Below, piece after piece: positions 42,912 to 50,026 of a stretch of DNA of 64,000 nucleotides. Source of the DNA: M3007 sp964621185 (lineage in GTDB: Bacteria > Bacteroidota > Bacteroidia > Chitinophagales > Saprospiraceae); the NCBI GenBank assembly GCA_964621185.1, contig CAZULM010000008.1, positions 1 to 64,000 of the forward strand, given 5' to 3'. Each line of letters begins with the position of its first letter. The stretch's first letter is position 1. The translations under genes were made by a program, and so were the position numbers. The notes below the pieces were generated by a model that saw only the letters and a list, made by a program, of their open reading frames with translations, did not search any database and was not told where the DNA came from.

Positions 42912-44123
42912 TCAGGATGCGGCACTAGCCGTTTGGCGCCGGGCTTGGCAGCTTGGATGGAGCCGTTCCAAGGCCGATTGGAACACCGATTCGTCGGCGC
43001 AAAGGGATACCCGGATGAAGCTCGCCCCGTTTTGGCCAAAAATGCCGCCGGGGGTCAGGAACAGGTCGTGCCGGTACAGAAGCGCATCCGACATCTGGTA
43101 GCCATCGTGGCCGTACTGGGCAGGCACTTTCCCCCACACGAACAGGCCCTGCTGCCCCGGAGCGACCGCGCAGCCCAGGTGCTGCAGCAGCTTTGTCGCT
43201 GCTTTTTGCCGACCTGCGTAGGTTTGGTTCAGCGATTGGTACCAGGTTCCCGGCAAGTTCAGGGCAGCGATTGCCGCCATCTGCACGGGCAGGAACATAC
43301 CCGAGTCCATGTTGCTCTTATAGCGCAGCACGTTTTGGATATTGGCTGCCGCGCCCGCCAGCATCCCAACCCGCCAGCCCGCCATGTTATGGGCTTTGCT
43401 GAGGGAGTTCAGTTCCAGTGCGATGCCTTTTGCCCCATGCACCGACAAGATGCTTTTGGGCCTGTCATTTAGGATGAAGCTGTAGGGGTTGTCGTTGACG
43501 ATCAATATGTTGTGCCTATTCCCAAAATCGACCAACTGCTCAAAAATTTCCTGGGAAGCAGCTGTGCCGCTGGGCATGTGAGGGTAGTTGACCCACATCA
43601 GCTTGCTGCGCGCGTGGTCCATTTGTTCCAAAACCCTGAAATCGGGTCGCCAGCCGTGCTGCTCCGACAAGTTATAGGGCAACACATTGGCGCCGGCCAA
43701 TAGCGTGGCGGCCCGGTAGGCCGGGTATCCGGGGTCGGGCACGAGCGCCACGTCGCCCGCTTCTAAGTAACTCATGGCAATGTGCAGGATGCCTTCTTTG
43801 GAGCCGAGCAAGGGCAATATCTCGCCGTTTGGGTCGAGCGAAACGCCGTAATGCCGGGCATACCATTGGGCAAAAGCTTCCCGCAGGGCGGGTATGCCGG
43901 TGTAGCTTTGGTAGCCGTGGGCGGTGGGCAGCGCGGCTGTCTGGCGCAGGGCTTCTGTCACGCCGGGCGCGGGTGGCAGGTCGGGGCTCCCGATGCCGAG
44001 GTTCAGTACCTGGCGCCCGCTGGCGTTGCGCTGTGCGATCTCGCGCAGTTTGGCGGCGAAATAGTATTCGTGCACCCCTTGCAGGCGGCTGGCGGTGGGG
44101 AATGGGTCGGTATTGCTGTTCAT
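42912..44123 (-). CDS. Class I/II aminotransferase of the aromatic operon
   Basis: A 403-aa PLP-dependent aminotransferase (fold type I). It has the N-terminal LNLGIGSPDLPP, YTGIPALREAFAQWY, the tyrosine-loop VNYPHMPSGTAASQE and the PLP lysine K243 in SLSKAHNMAGWR. Sequence order fits aspartate/aromatic aminotransferases (AspC/HisC/DapL-like). Its place ahead of tyrA and the DAHP synthase/chorismate mutase suggests it converts 4-hydroxyphenylpyruvate or phenylpyruvate to the amino acid. The start MNSNTDPFPTAS at 44123 is preferred. The frame is open 19 codons upstream, but those codons lie in a terminator-type hairpin. Confidence 0.9.
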   Translation of the reverse strand: MNSNTDPFPTASRLQGVHEYYFAAKLREIAQRNASGRQVLNLGIGSPDLPPAPGVTEALRQTAALPTAHGYQSYTGIPALREAFAQWYARHYGVSLDPNGEILPLLGSKEGILHIAMSYLEAGDVALVPDPGYPAYRAATLLAGANVLPYNLSEQHGWRPDFRVLEQMDHARSKLMWVNYPHMPSGTAASQEIFEQLVDFGNRHNILIVNDNPYSFILNDRPKSILSVHGAKGIALELNSLSKAHNMAGWRVGMLAGAAANIQNVLRYKSNMDSGMFLPVQMAAIAALNLPGTWYQSLNQTYAGRQKAATKLLQHLGCAVAPGQQGLFVWGKVPAQYGHDGYQMSDALLYRHDLFLTPGGIFGQNGASFIRVSLCADESVFQSALERLHPSCQARRQTASAAS

Positions 44124-44130
44124 AAGTAAA

Positions 44131-44176
44131 AAAGGCAAAACAAAAAGGGAGCCCCTGTGCAGGAACTCCCTTTTTG
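44131..44176 (-). terminator. Rho-independent terminator hairpin, probable attenuator of the aromatic operon
   Basis: Read on the minus strand: AAAAAGGGAGTTCCTG, a very short loop, CAGGGGCTCCCTTTTT, then a T-rich run (TGTTTT). The stem is about 16 base pairs with two G-U pairs. It ends about 10 bases before the aminotransferase ATG and lies well downstream of a promoter-like sequence (44315-44346). It may halt transcription before the operon unless an antiterminator forms. It could also end transcription from the upstream gene at 44375. Confidence 0.65.
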
Positions 44177-44314
44177 CCATTGGTTGTCAGTGTGTTAGCG
44201 GTCAATCCGGCATGGCAAGGTCATTCCTGTTATTTTCTCCACAATAGAAAAAATAAAAAGAAAAACCAGAATAATATGTGCCGGTGTGCAGTGTCATCAA
44301 CAATTTGATTGCTG

Positions 44315-44346
44315 CAAACGTATGGGCATTTTTGTTTTCTTGCAAG
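44315..44346 (-). promoter_or_regulatory. Promoter-like sequence for the aromatic operon
   Basis: On the minus strand CTTG (44343-44346), 20 bases, then TACGTTTG (44315-44322), close to TTTG-N19-TAnnTTTG. Transcription would begin near 44308 and give a ~185-base leader containing the hairpin at 44131-44176. Confidence 0.5.
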
Positions 44347-44374
44347 TCATTTGAAAAAATAGTGGGAATTGCAG

Positions 44375-45760
44375 TCAAAATATCAAATTAAGCAGCCATT
44401 CTTTCTCCGTCAGCACGGTTTCCTTTTCAATTTCTGTGCGCAGCTCTTCCTGCGATTTTTTGTTGCCTGGCTCCAGTTGCAGGATGCGCTCCGTGAAGCG
44501 GATGATGTTGAGGTAGTTGTTGCGGTGGTAGCCGATCACTTTTTTGCGGTGGATGTAGTTGCGCATGGCGTCGAGGTGCGATTGCAGGAGCTCGTGTTCC
44601 TGCAGCACGAAGTAGGTCTTGAGCAGGAGGGTTTTGGCGGCGAGGTTGAGCAGGGGGTCGCGGTAATTGGCTTTTTGCAACAGCAGCAGCACCGAATCGT
44701 AGCGGTTGCGGGCGTAGTCGAGCCGGGCCTGGTTGAAGCTCAGAGAGCTGTCGCGGTAGCTGTCTTCCAGGTACGGGTTGTAGTTGGCGATGAAGGCTTC
44801 GGCCCAGTCCAGTTCGCCGCAGCGCAGGGCGGCGGCCACGATATTGTGGTAGGTGAAGCGCGACAGGGTGCCGTTTTCGAAAAGGTAGCCGGCATCTAAG
44901 GCTTTTTGGTAAAGGTGCAGCACTTCGTGTTCCAGGCTGCGCTCGCCGCGGTTGGTCTGGCGGATGCAGTGGTTGATGGAAAAGGTGTAGAATTCCCGCA
45001 TTTCTTGCCCGGAAAACAGCTCCCCAGCATTGGCTAATTTTTCTTTAAACGCCTGGTAGTAAAGGTTTTCTTCCGGCATTTGCAACATCTTGCACGCGGC
45101 CAGGTAGGTCGCGATGCCCGGCAGGTTGGCCCATTCCTGCAGCCCTGCCATTTCTAGCACCACGCTGTGCAAGGGGCTGCCTTCGCGGCTGTGGTACACA
45201 TTTTTTTGCGCCAATTCCAAGCAGATCAGGCGCAAGCGCTCGGTGAGGTAGGCCACATCGCTGTGGTGGGCAAGGGTTTTGAGGGAATCCAGGTCGGTGG
45301 GGTTGAGCTTGATGGTGTTTTCGTGGCGTTCGAGGAAATAGTCGCGCTGCAGGCTGAAGTACTGGGCGTTGCGCAGCGGCTGTTGGGCTATTTCCCGCTC
45401 GAATGCCCGCATGTTGCGCTCAAAATGCCCCATCAGCCCCCGTTTTCGATAGGCTGCGGCCAGGCGCAATTTGTTGGAAAGCGCTTTTTCTTCCAGTTGT
45501 TCTACCAATAAAAACCGCTCGAGCAGGCGGTTCAAATAGCTCATCAAGAGCCGGAAACGGGTGTCGTCGAAAGTTTCACCGGGATAAATTTCCGGCCATA
45601 GCAGCGACTTTTCAGGTGCAGGGGCAGCAGCAAGCAGCTCGAACAGCCTGGTGATGTCGCGCCGCTGGTTGAAATAGGGCGACTGCAGGAAGCGCAGGGC
45701 GCTTTTTTGCTCCGTGGCCGTCAGGGATTGCACAAGCTGGTACAGGTTGCTGGTTTGCAT
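44375..45760 (-). CDS. Hypothetical all-helical (TPR-like) protein
   Basis: A 461-aa protein made almost wholly of predicted helices with a TPR/helical-repeat rhythm (for example CGELDWAEAFIANYNPYLED, NQARLDYARNRYDSVLLLLQKA, LLLKTYFVLQEHELLQSHLDAMR). The N-terminus MQTSNLYQLVQSLTATEQKS reads like a short helical cap. No signal peptide or membrane span, so cytoplasmic and probably protein-binding. Not a family I can name. Upstream is a divergent T9SS gene with a palindrome (45807-45827) in the shared gap; downstream, 250 bases away, is the aromatic operon. Confidence 0.78.
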   Translation of the reverse strand: MQTSNLYQLVQSLTATEQKSALRFLQSPYFNQRRDITRLFELLAAAPAPEKSLLWPEIYPGETFDDTRFRLLMSYLNRLLERFLLVEQLEEKALSNKLRLAAAYRKRGLMGHFERNMRAFEREIAQQPLRNAQYFSLQRDYFLERHENTIKLNPTDLDSLKTLAHHSDVAYLTERLRLICLELAQKNVYHSREGSPLHSVVLEMAGLQEWANLPGIATYLAACKMLQMPEENLYYQAFKEKLANAGELFSGQEMREFYTFSINHCIRQTNRGERSLEHEVLHLYQKALDAGYLFENGTLSRFTYHNIVAAALRCGELDWAEAFIANYNPYLEDSYRDSSLSFNQARLDYARNRYDSVLLLLQKANYRDPLLNLAAKTLLLKTYFVLQEHELLQSHLDAMRNYIHRKKVIGYHRNNYLNIIRFTERILQLEPGNKKSQEELRTEIEKETVLTEKEWLLNLIF

Positions 45761-45806
45761 GATGCGGTAGTTTGCGCCGGCAAGGTGTAAAATTTGAAGG
45801 ACATTT

Positions 45807-45827
45807 TTTGTAGATAATTTCTACAAA
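45807..45827. promoter_or_regulatory. 21-bp palindrome in a divergent gap, candidate operator
   Basis: TTTGTAGATAATTTCTACAAA is a dyad with arms TTTGTAGA/TCTACAAA and a 5-base centre, 46 bases before the helical-protein gene. A further half site TCTACAAA lies at 45931-45938. It has the TGTA...TACA character of BlaI-type sites but differs from the palindromes at 17632-17679, so the binder is unknown. Confidence 0.45.
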
Positions 45828-46047
45828 TTACCCATTTCATGGAAAGAAATTTTAGGGTTAAATATTTGATTTTCAATATTTAAATTACATTTTAGTTGAA
45901 AAAATCTTTCGTTTTTTGACAAATTTATTTTCTACAAATTCCCAATTTTGATTTTTTCGCCCCCGTTTCGATGCCGCACTTTTGTACCGTTGGAAATATT
46001 TCGACCCGCCTATCGACAATCAATTCAAAAAAAATACTGCAAGAAAA

Positions 46048-48102
46048 ATGAAAAGTTCACGATTGATTACCCTGCTTGTTTTGCTTTTGGGCCACTGTGC
46101 CGCCTTTGCCCAAGGCCCCTCCTGCAACCCCGACATCACCCCGCCCGTGCCTGTCGTCCGTGCGCAGCTTATCGTCAGCACAGCCCAAGGCCCCGTCACT
46201 GTTTTTGCCCAGGATTTTGATTTCAACAGCTGGGACAACTGCACCGCAAACAGCGACCTGAATTTCTTTCTCGAACCGGCGCCAGCCTCCACCCTGCCGC
46301 CCAGTACTATTTCTCTTGAATTTACCGCAAGCCAAAAAGGGTTCCACAACGTCGCCGTTTGGGTGGTGGATGCCGCTGGAAACGCCAATTATGCCGTAGC
46401 GAAAGTGGCCGTGGACACCTGTGTTTCCAGTCCCGTTATGGCCTGCAACGACCAGGTAACGGTCGCGCTCGGCATCGATGGCACGGCGGAATTGACCCCC
46501 GACATGGTGTTGGAGGGCGATTACTGCCCTAACGACCTGTACTTGCTCCAGCTCAACCAAACAGGGCCGTTCCTGCCTTCCATAACCCTGACAGCCTCCG
46601 ATATTGGGCAGCACCTGTACAGGGTGACCAACAATATGGGCACCTCCTGCTGGGGCGCCCTGATCGTAACGCCGGGCCTTTACATCAACCAGACCTGCCC
46701 ACAGTTGTACCTCAGCTTAGCCACCAACCGCATCCGCCCTTGTTTTGAGAACGACTACGCGCTGTCGTACGCCAACGCAAGCGCTTTCACGATACCTGAT
46801 GCGTATATCGACCTGGAGTTGGATGCCTACCTCAATTTCGTGAGCAGTACGATTCCGGCAACAAACCTTGGGAGCAACAGTTTCAGGTTCGAGTTGGGCA
46901 CCCTTGATCCGGGCAAAACGGGGCTTTTCTCCGTGAAATTCCACACAGATTGCGATGCCCCGGTGGGCGCTACCCACTGTTCCGAAGCGCGCATCTATCC
47001 TGACACCATTTGTCCCATTGGCCTGCCCTGGTCGGGCGCTGAAGTAAGCGTGGAAGGCTACTGCTTGAACGATTCTGTTTTCTTGAGCATTAAAAACATC
47101 GGCACTGCGCCCAATGCCCAGTTGCTCGACTATGTAGTGGTAGAAGATGTTTTGATGCTGACAGGCGGGAATTTTGTCCTGGCAGAGAACCAAACCATGA
47201 GCTTGGCGCCCATCGCCGGCACGGGCGCCACGTACCGCCTGGAAGCCCAGCAGGAACCGGGATACCCGTACAGCGGGATGCCTTCTGTAACGATTGAAGG
47301 CTGCGGCGGCCTTAACCCCGGCATGGTGACCGTTTTCCCCACAGAAAACGGCAACCCGACCATCGCCATTTTTTGCCGGGAAAGCACCAACGCATACGAC
47401 CCGAACGACAAGCAAGCCCTGCCGAAAGGCTATGGAAGCCAGCATTTTATCGAGAAAAACACGCCCCTGGAATACATGATCCGCTTCCAGAACACGGGCA
47501 CCGATACGGCGTACAAAGTGGTGCTGGTGGACACGCTGTCGCCTTTCCTGTCCCCACAATCGTTGCGCCTCGGCGCGGCCAGCCACCCCTACAAGTTCAG
47601 CCTGAGCGAGGGAAACATCCTGCGCATCACCTTCGACAAGATCAACCTGCCCCACCAGGCCATCAACGACGAAGGCTCCCAGGGTTTTGTGCAGTTTTCC
47701 ATACAACAGCAGCCCAACAACCCCGACAATACCCGCATCGAAAACGACGCGGCCATCTATTTCGATTTCAACCCGCCGATCATCACCAACAAAACCTTCC
47801 ACACCATTGGCAGCAACTTCGTGGGCACCGTCGCCACCGATGAAGCCTTTCCGGGCATCCCGCAGTTGCGGGTGTTCCCCAACCCCGCTTCGGACATGCT
47901 GTATTTCAGCGCCGAAACTTACGCCGGGGAAACCTATACCTTCCTGATGGCCGACGCCCTTGGCCGCCGGGTGCAGCAGCGCAGCGCCGTCAGGCTCCCG
48001 ATGGCTTTGGAGCGCGGCGAATTGGCAAGCGGGACGTATTTTTTTCAGTTCATCGGGCAAGGTGAAAGGGTGATGTGGCGTGGTAAGGTGGTGGTGCGAT
48101 AA
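46048..48102 (+). CDS. Secreted protein with DUF11/DUF7619-like region and T9SS sorting domain
   Basis: A 684-aa exported protein. Signal peptide MKSSRLITLLVLLLGHCAAFAQ, an N-terminal HYR/Ig-like part (about 30-130: ITPPVPVVRAQLIV ... AGNANYAVAKVAVDTC), intermediate beta-rich repeats, then the conserved block AYDPNDKQALPKGYGSQHFI with YMIRFQNTGTDTAYKVVLVD and AAIYFDFNPPIITN. That block is a signature of Bacteroidota repeat proteins (DUF11/DUF7619 type). The last ~80 residues are a T9SS sorting domain (LRVFPNPASDMLYFSA). It is surface or secreted, perhaps adhesive. The start at 46048 gives the signal peptide; the frame is open 22 codons further upstream. Confidence 0.87.
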   Translation: MKSSRLITLLVLLLGHCAAFAQGPSCNPDITPPVPVVRAQLIVSTAQGPVTVFAQDFDFNSWDNCTANSDLNFFLEPAPASTLPPSTISLEFTASQKGFHNVAVWVVDAAGNANYAVAKVAVDTCVSSPVMACNDQVTVALGIDGTAELTPDMVLEGDYCPNDLYLLQLNQTGPFLPSITLTASDIGQHLYRVTNNMGTSCWGALIVTPGLYINQTCPQLYLSLATNRIRPCFENDYALSYANASAFTIPDAYIDLELDAYLNFVSSTIPATNLGSNSFRFELGTLDPGKTGLFSVKFHTDCDAPVGATHCSEARIYPDTICPIGLPWSGAEVSVEGYCLNDSVFLSIKNIGTAPNAQLLDYVVVEDVLMLTGGNFVLAENQTMSLAPIAGTGATYRLEAQQEPGYPYSGMPSVTIEGCGGLNPGMVTVFPTENGNPTIAIFCRESTNAYDPNDKQALPKGYGSQHFIEKNTPLEYMIRFQNTGTDTAYKVVLVDTLSPFLSPQSLRLGAASHPYKFSLSEGNILRITFDKINLPHQAINDEGSQGFVQFSIQQQPNNPDNTRIENDAAIYFDFNPPIITNKTFHTIGSNFVGTVATDEAFPGIPQLRVFPNPASDMLYFSAETYAGETYTFLMADALGRRVQQRSAVRLPMALERGELASGTYFFQFIGQGERVMWRGKVVVR

Positions 48103-48167
48103 GGGGCTGTCTCATATACTCAGATGGAAGGCAATTGATCTGAACAAAATTTTGAGCACGGTGCAAC

Positions 48168-48539
48168 CATGAGTCATCCCGAATTTTTTTTTGGTTGCCA
48201 ATTAGGCGAACCACGAATCAATGTATTGGCTCCACCACCACCAATGCCCTCTACCCCCGTATGCCCCCTTGTCCTTCTCGTAAGAATCCGTCCGTGCTGA
48301 GTGCGCTAAAGGTGCTAAAGCCGCGGCATTTCGTTGCCCTTTCCCCTTTTTACGTGGACGGATTCTTACGAGAAGGACAATAAGGCTTATGGGGCAAGTG
48401 GGGCGTGGTGTGCTGGAAGGATTTTTTGCATCGGGCGCTGCCCAATGTTAATGATGTCGCCCTTTCAGGGCTTTTAAAGCGACGAAAGGAGGTAAAAAAG
48501 CTTGCTTATTCATTTCCCAAAAATTCGGGATGACTCATG
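48168..48539 (-). mobile_element. MITE-like element with CATGAGTCATCCCG ends (copy 2), carrying a nested palindromic element
   Basis: Begins CATGAGTCATCCCG (48168) and ends CGGGATGACTCATG (48539), the same termini as 7535-7838. The right ~115 bases match the left part of copy 1 in inverted orientation. A GAATCCGTCC palindromic element (48267-48380) sits inside, absent from copy 1, so it looks like one element inserted into another. Confidence 0.65.
48267..48380 (+). repeat. Palindromic element, GAATCCGTCC family (copy 3)
   Basis: The left arm CTTCTCGTAAGAATCCGTCC is mirrored by GGACGGATTCTTACGAGAAG. The centre AGTGCGCTAAAGG resembles that of copy 1 (AGTGCGCTGAACG). Copies 1 and 3 are therefore closer to each other than to copy 2. 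Confidence 0.8.
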
Positions 48540-48590
48540 TTTGGCCCTCAGGGGGCAATTTTTGCGTGGGTGGCGGATCCTGCTGAATCT

Positions 48591-49463
48591 CTATTTGTAC
48601 TTATACTTCTTTACTGTTTTTTGCGTTCGAACAGCTTTGATTGCAGCATCTTCAAAATTGATCTCAAAATCCTTAATTGTTGCTTTAATTTTTATAGGCC
48701 GGCCATTTTGATACTTGAGCCGTTCGCTTTTTTGGGTGAAACCATAATTGTCACCTTCAGTATAAGTGAAGATTTTCCAGACACCCACTTTTTGCCCATT
48801 CCGGTATTCACCTGATTCCAGGACGCGGCCTTTCCTGTCGGTGATTTTCCAGGTTCCATGGAACTTCCCACCCTTTATTCCATAGCTGATCAAGTCGAGG
48901 GTATCGGCATGATTGGGCCAACCCCCGTTCCAATAGGACTTGCTTTGTTTGAAATTGTATTGGCAATCTCTCATGCCTAGGATTGACTCCAGAAAGCCTA
49001 CATATTTTGTGTAACGTTTTTCATCCTCGACCTTTGAAATGCTTTTAAAGCAGTCGGAACGCCCCGTAAAATAGTATCCATTTTTGGCGCGCGCAGCGAA
49101 TATGATACAATCGCTTCCTTTCGGGGCATAAAAACCGCACATATCACTTCCAATATTGGTTCTGACCCTGATGGTATCAGCTTTTTCCCCTTTGTAGGAC
49201 TTTATCAGCTTGAATACCAACTCCATTTTCTGTGTGCTTGATTCTTGGTTTAATCCATGCATCGCCTGCTCTTGAACGGGGTAATAATCGACCAACGAGC
49301 CCGTGAAAATCAAATCTGAAGGGCTAGAAATATGGTCTGATTCGTTTTCTGTCCAGCCCATTTCTTTGATGGGCAAATCGAGGAGATAATCGCCACAGGT
49401 ACAGGTTCGAGCCGTTGGGTATAAGGCCGTGAGTGCGAGCATTAGGGTTATGGTTTCTTTCAT
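48591..49463 (-). CDS. Exported protein with MORN-like C-terminal repeats
   Basis: A 290-aa protein. Signal peptide MKETITLMLALTALYPTA with a following CTCGDYLL. The first ~190 residues have scattered Cys (CGDYLL ... MCGFYAPKGSDCIIFAAR) and resemble proteins of the tissue-inhibitor-like/NTR type often found in Bacteroidota, a weak impression only. The last ~80 residues hold MORN-like antitoxin-type repeats (GKFHGTWKITDRKGRVLESG, EYRNGQKVGVWKIF). The start overlaps the stop of the upstream membrane protein gene by 4 bases (ATGA), so the two are coupled. Function unknown. Confidence 0.75.
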   Translation of the reverse strand: MKETITLMLALTALYPTARTCTCGDYLLDLPIKEMGWTENESDHISSPSDLIFTGSLVDYYPVQEQAMHGLNQESSTQKMELVFKLIKSYKGEKADTIRVRTNIGSDMCGFYAPKGSDCIIFAARAKNGYYFTGRSDCFKSISKVEDEKRYTKYVGFLESILGMRDCQYNFKQSKSYWNGGWPNHADTLDLISYGIKGGKFHGTWKITDRKGRVLESGEYRNGQKVGVWKIFTYTEGDNYGFTQKSERLKYQNGRPIKIKATIKDFEINFEDAAIKAVRTQKTVKKYKYK

Positions 49464-49861
49464 CTTTGCGTAGTTTTCAGCTCAATGATAGCGAGTAGAA
49501 CAACAACAACAATTTCGAGCAAAAAATAGCTCAATCCCAATGAACTTAGTTTTTGGAAGTAAAAAACGACCATCCCCATTGAAAGGCCACAATATGCCAG
49601 GTTTGCCCATGCGATGGCCTTGAGGTATGGCCGCCAATTATGGGGAAAGCGCAAAAAGCAGGTAAACGAGTAGATGGAAAAAAGGCCGGCAATCAAGGCT
49701 AATGGATATAGCACATGCCTAGGCATCCCAAAAGCACTTTCATACCTTATCAGGATTACGCCCAGCATAAAAGCGGTCAACAACGCACCTAAACCGTCTG
49801 CCAGAAAAAGATTCTTACGACTGACAAAATTCCAATTCTGATATTTCTTGCTGTTTTCCAT
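49460..49861 (-). CDS. Small integral membrane protein, unknown function
   Basis: A 133-aa protein with four hydrophobic segments (about 22-40, 51-68, 82-100, 106-126) and short loops. It has a Lys/Arg-containing N-terminus (MENSKKYQNWNFVSRKNLF), suggesting the N-terminus is inside. I do not recognise it. It is translationally coupled to the MORN-repeat protein gene (ATGA overlap), which suggests the two work as a pair. Upstream, 165 bases away, is the divergent acyl-CoA ligase gene. No clear promoter. Confidence 0.7.
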   Translation of the reverse strand: MENSKKYQNWNFVSRKNLFLADGLGALLTAFMLGVILIRYESAFGMPRHVLYPLALIAGLFSIYSFTCFLRFPHNWRPYLKAIAWANLAYCGLSMGMVVFYFQKLSSLGLSYFLLEIVVVVLLAIIELKTTQR

Positions 49862-49996
49862 GTAGCCAGCTGTAAAGCTCTGAAAAAAACCGGCATAAAG
49901 CAGGAGAGCGTCTCTGAATTAAGAATTTTTGCCGGCCTTATCCAGTTCAAAGCGTATTTTGAAGGGCGAGATAAACACGGCTGTACTATTCCTGCG

Positions 49997-50004
49997 TAGA
50001 TTTG
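49997..50004 (+). promoter_or_regulatory. -7 box upstream of the second acyl-CoA ligase
   Basis: TAGATTTG, a full TAnnTTTG match, 22 bases before the ATG at 50027. No TTTG at the expected -33 distance, so support is partial. Confidence 0.35.
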
Positions 50005-50026
50005 CCCACAGCAGCCATAACCAAGC

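Larger units (their letters stand above)
48103..48590. other. Intergenic gap, 488 bases, filled by nested repeats
   Basis: Between two convergent genes. Apart from ~65 bases after the T9SS gene and ~50 before the MORN-like gene, it is the composite element 48168-48539. No gene is supported. Confidence 0.7.

Noticed and set aside
46717..48060. 447-codon minus-strand frame opposite the T9SS gene at 46048
   Set aside because: Antisense shadow; the plus-strand frame has a signal peptide, known domain and sorting domain.
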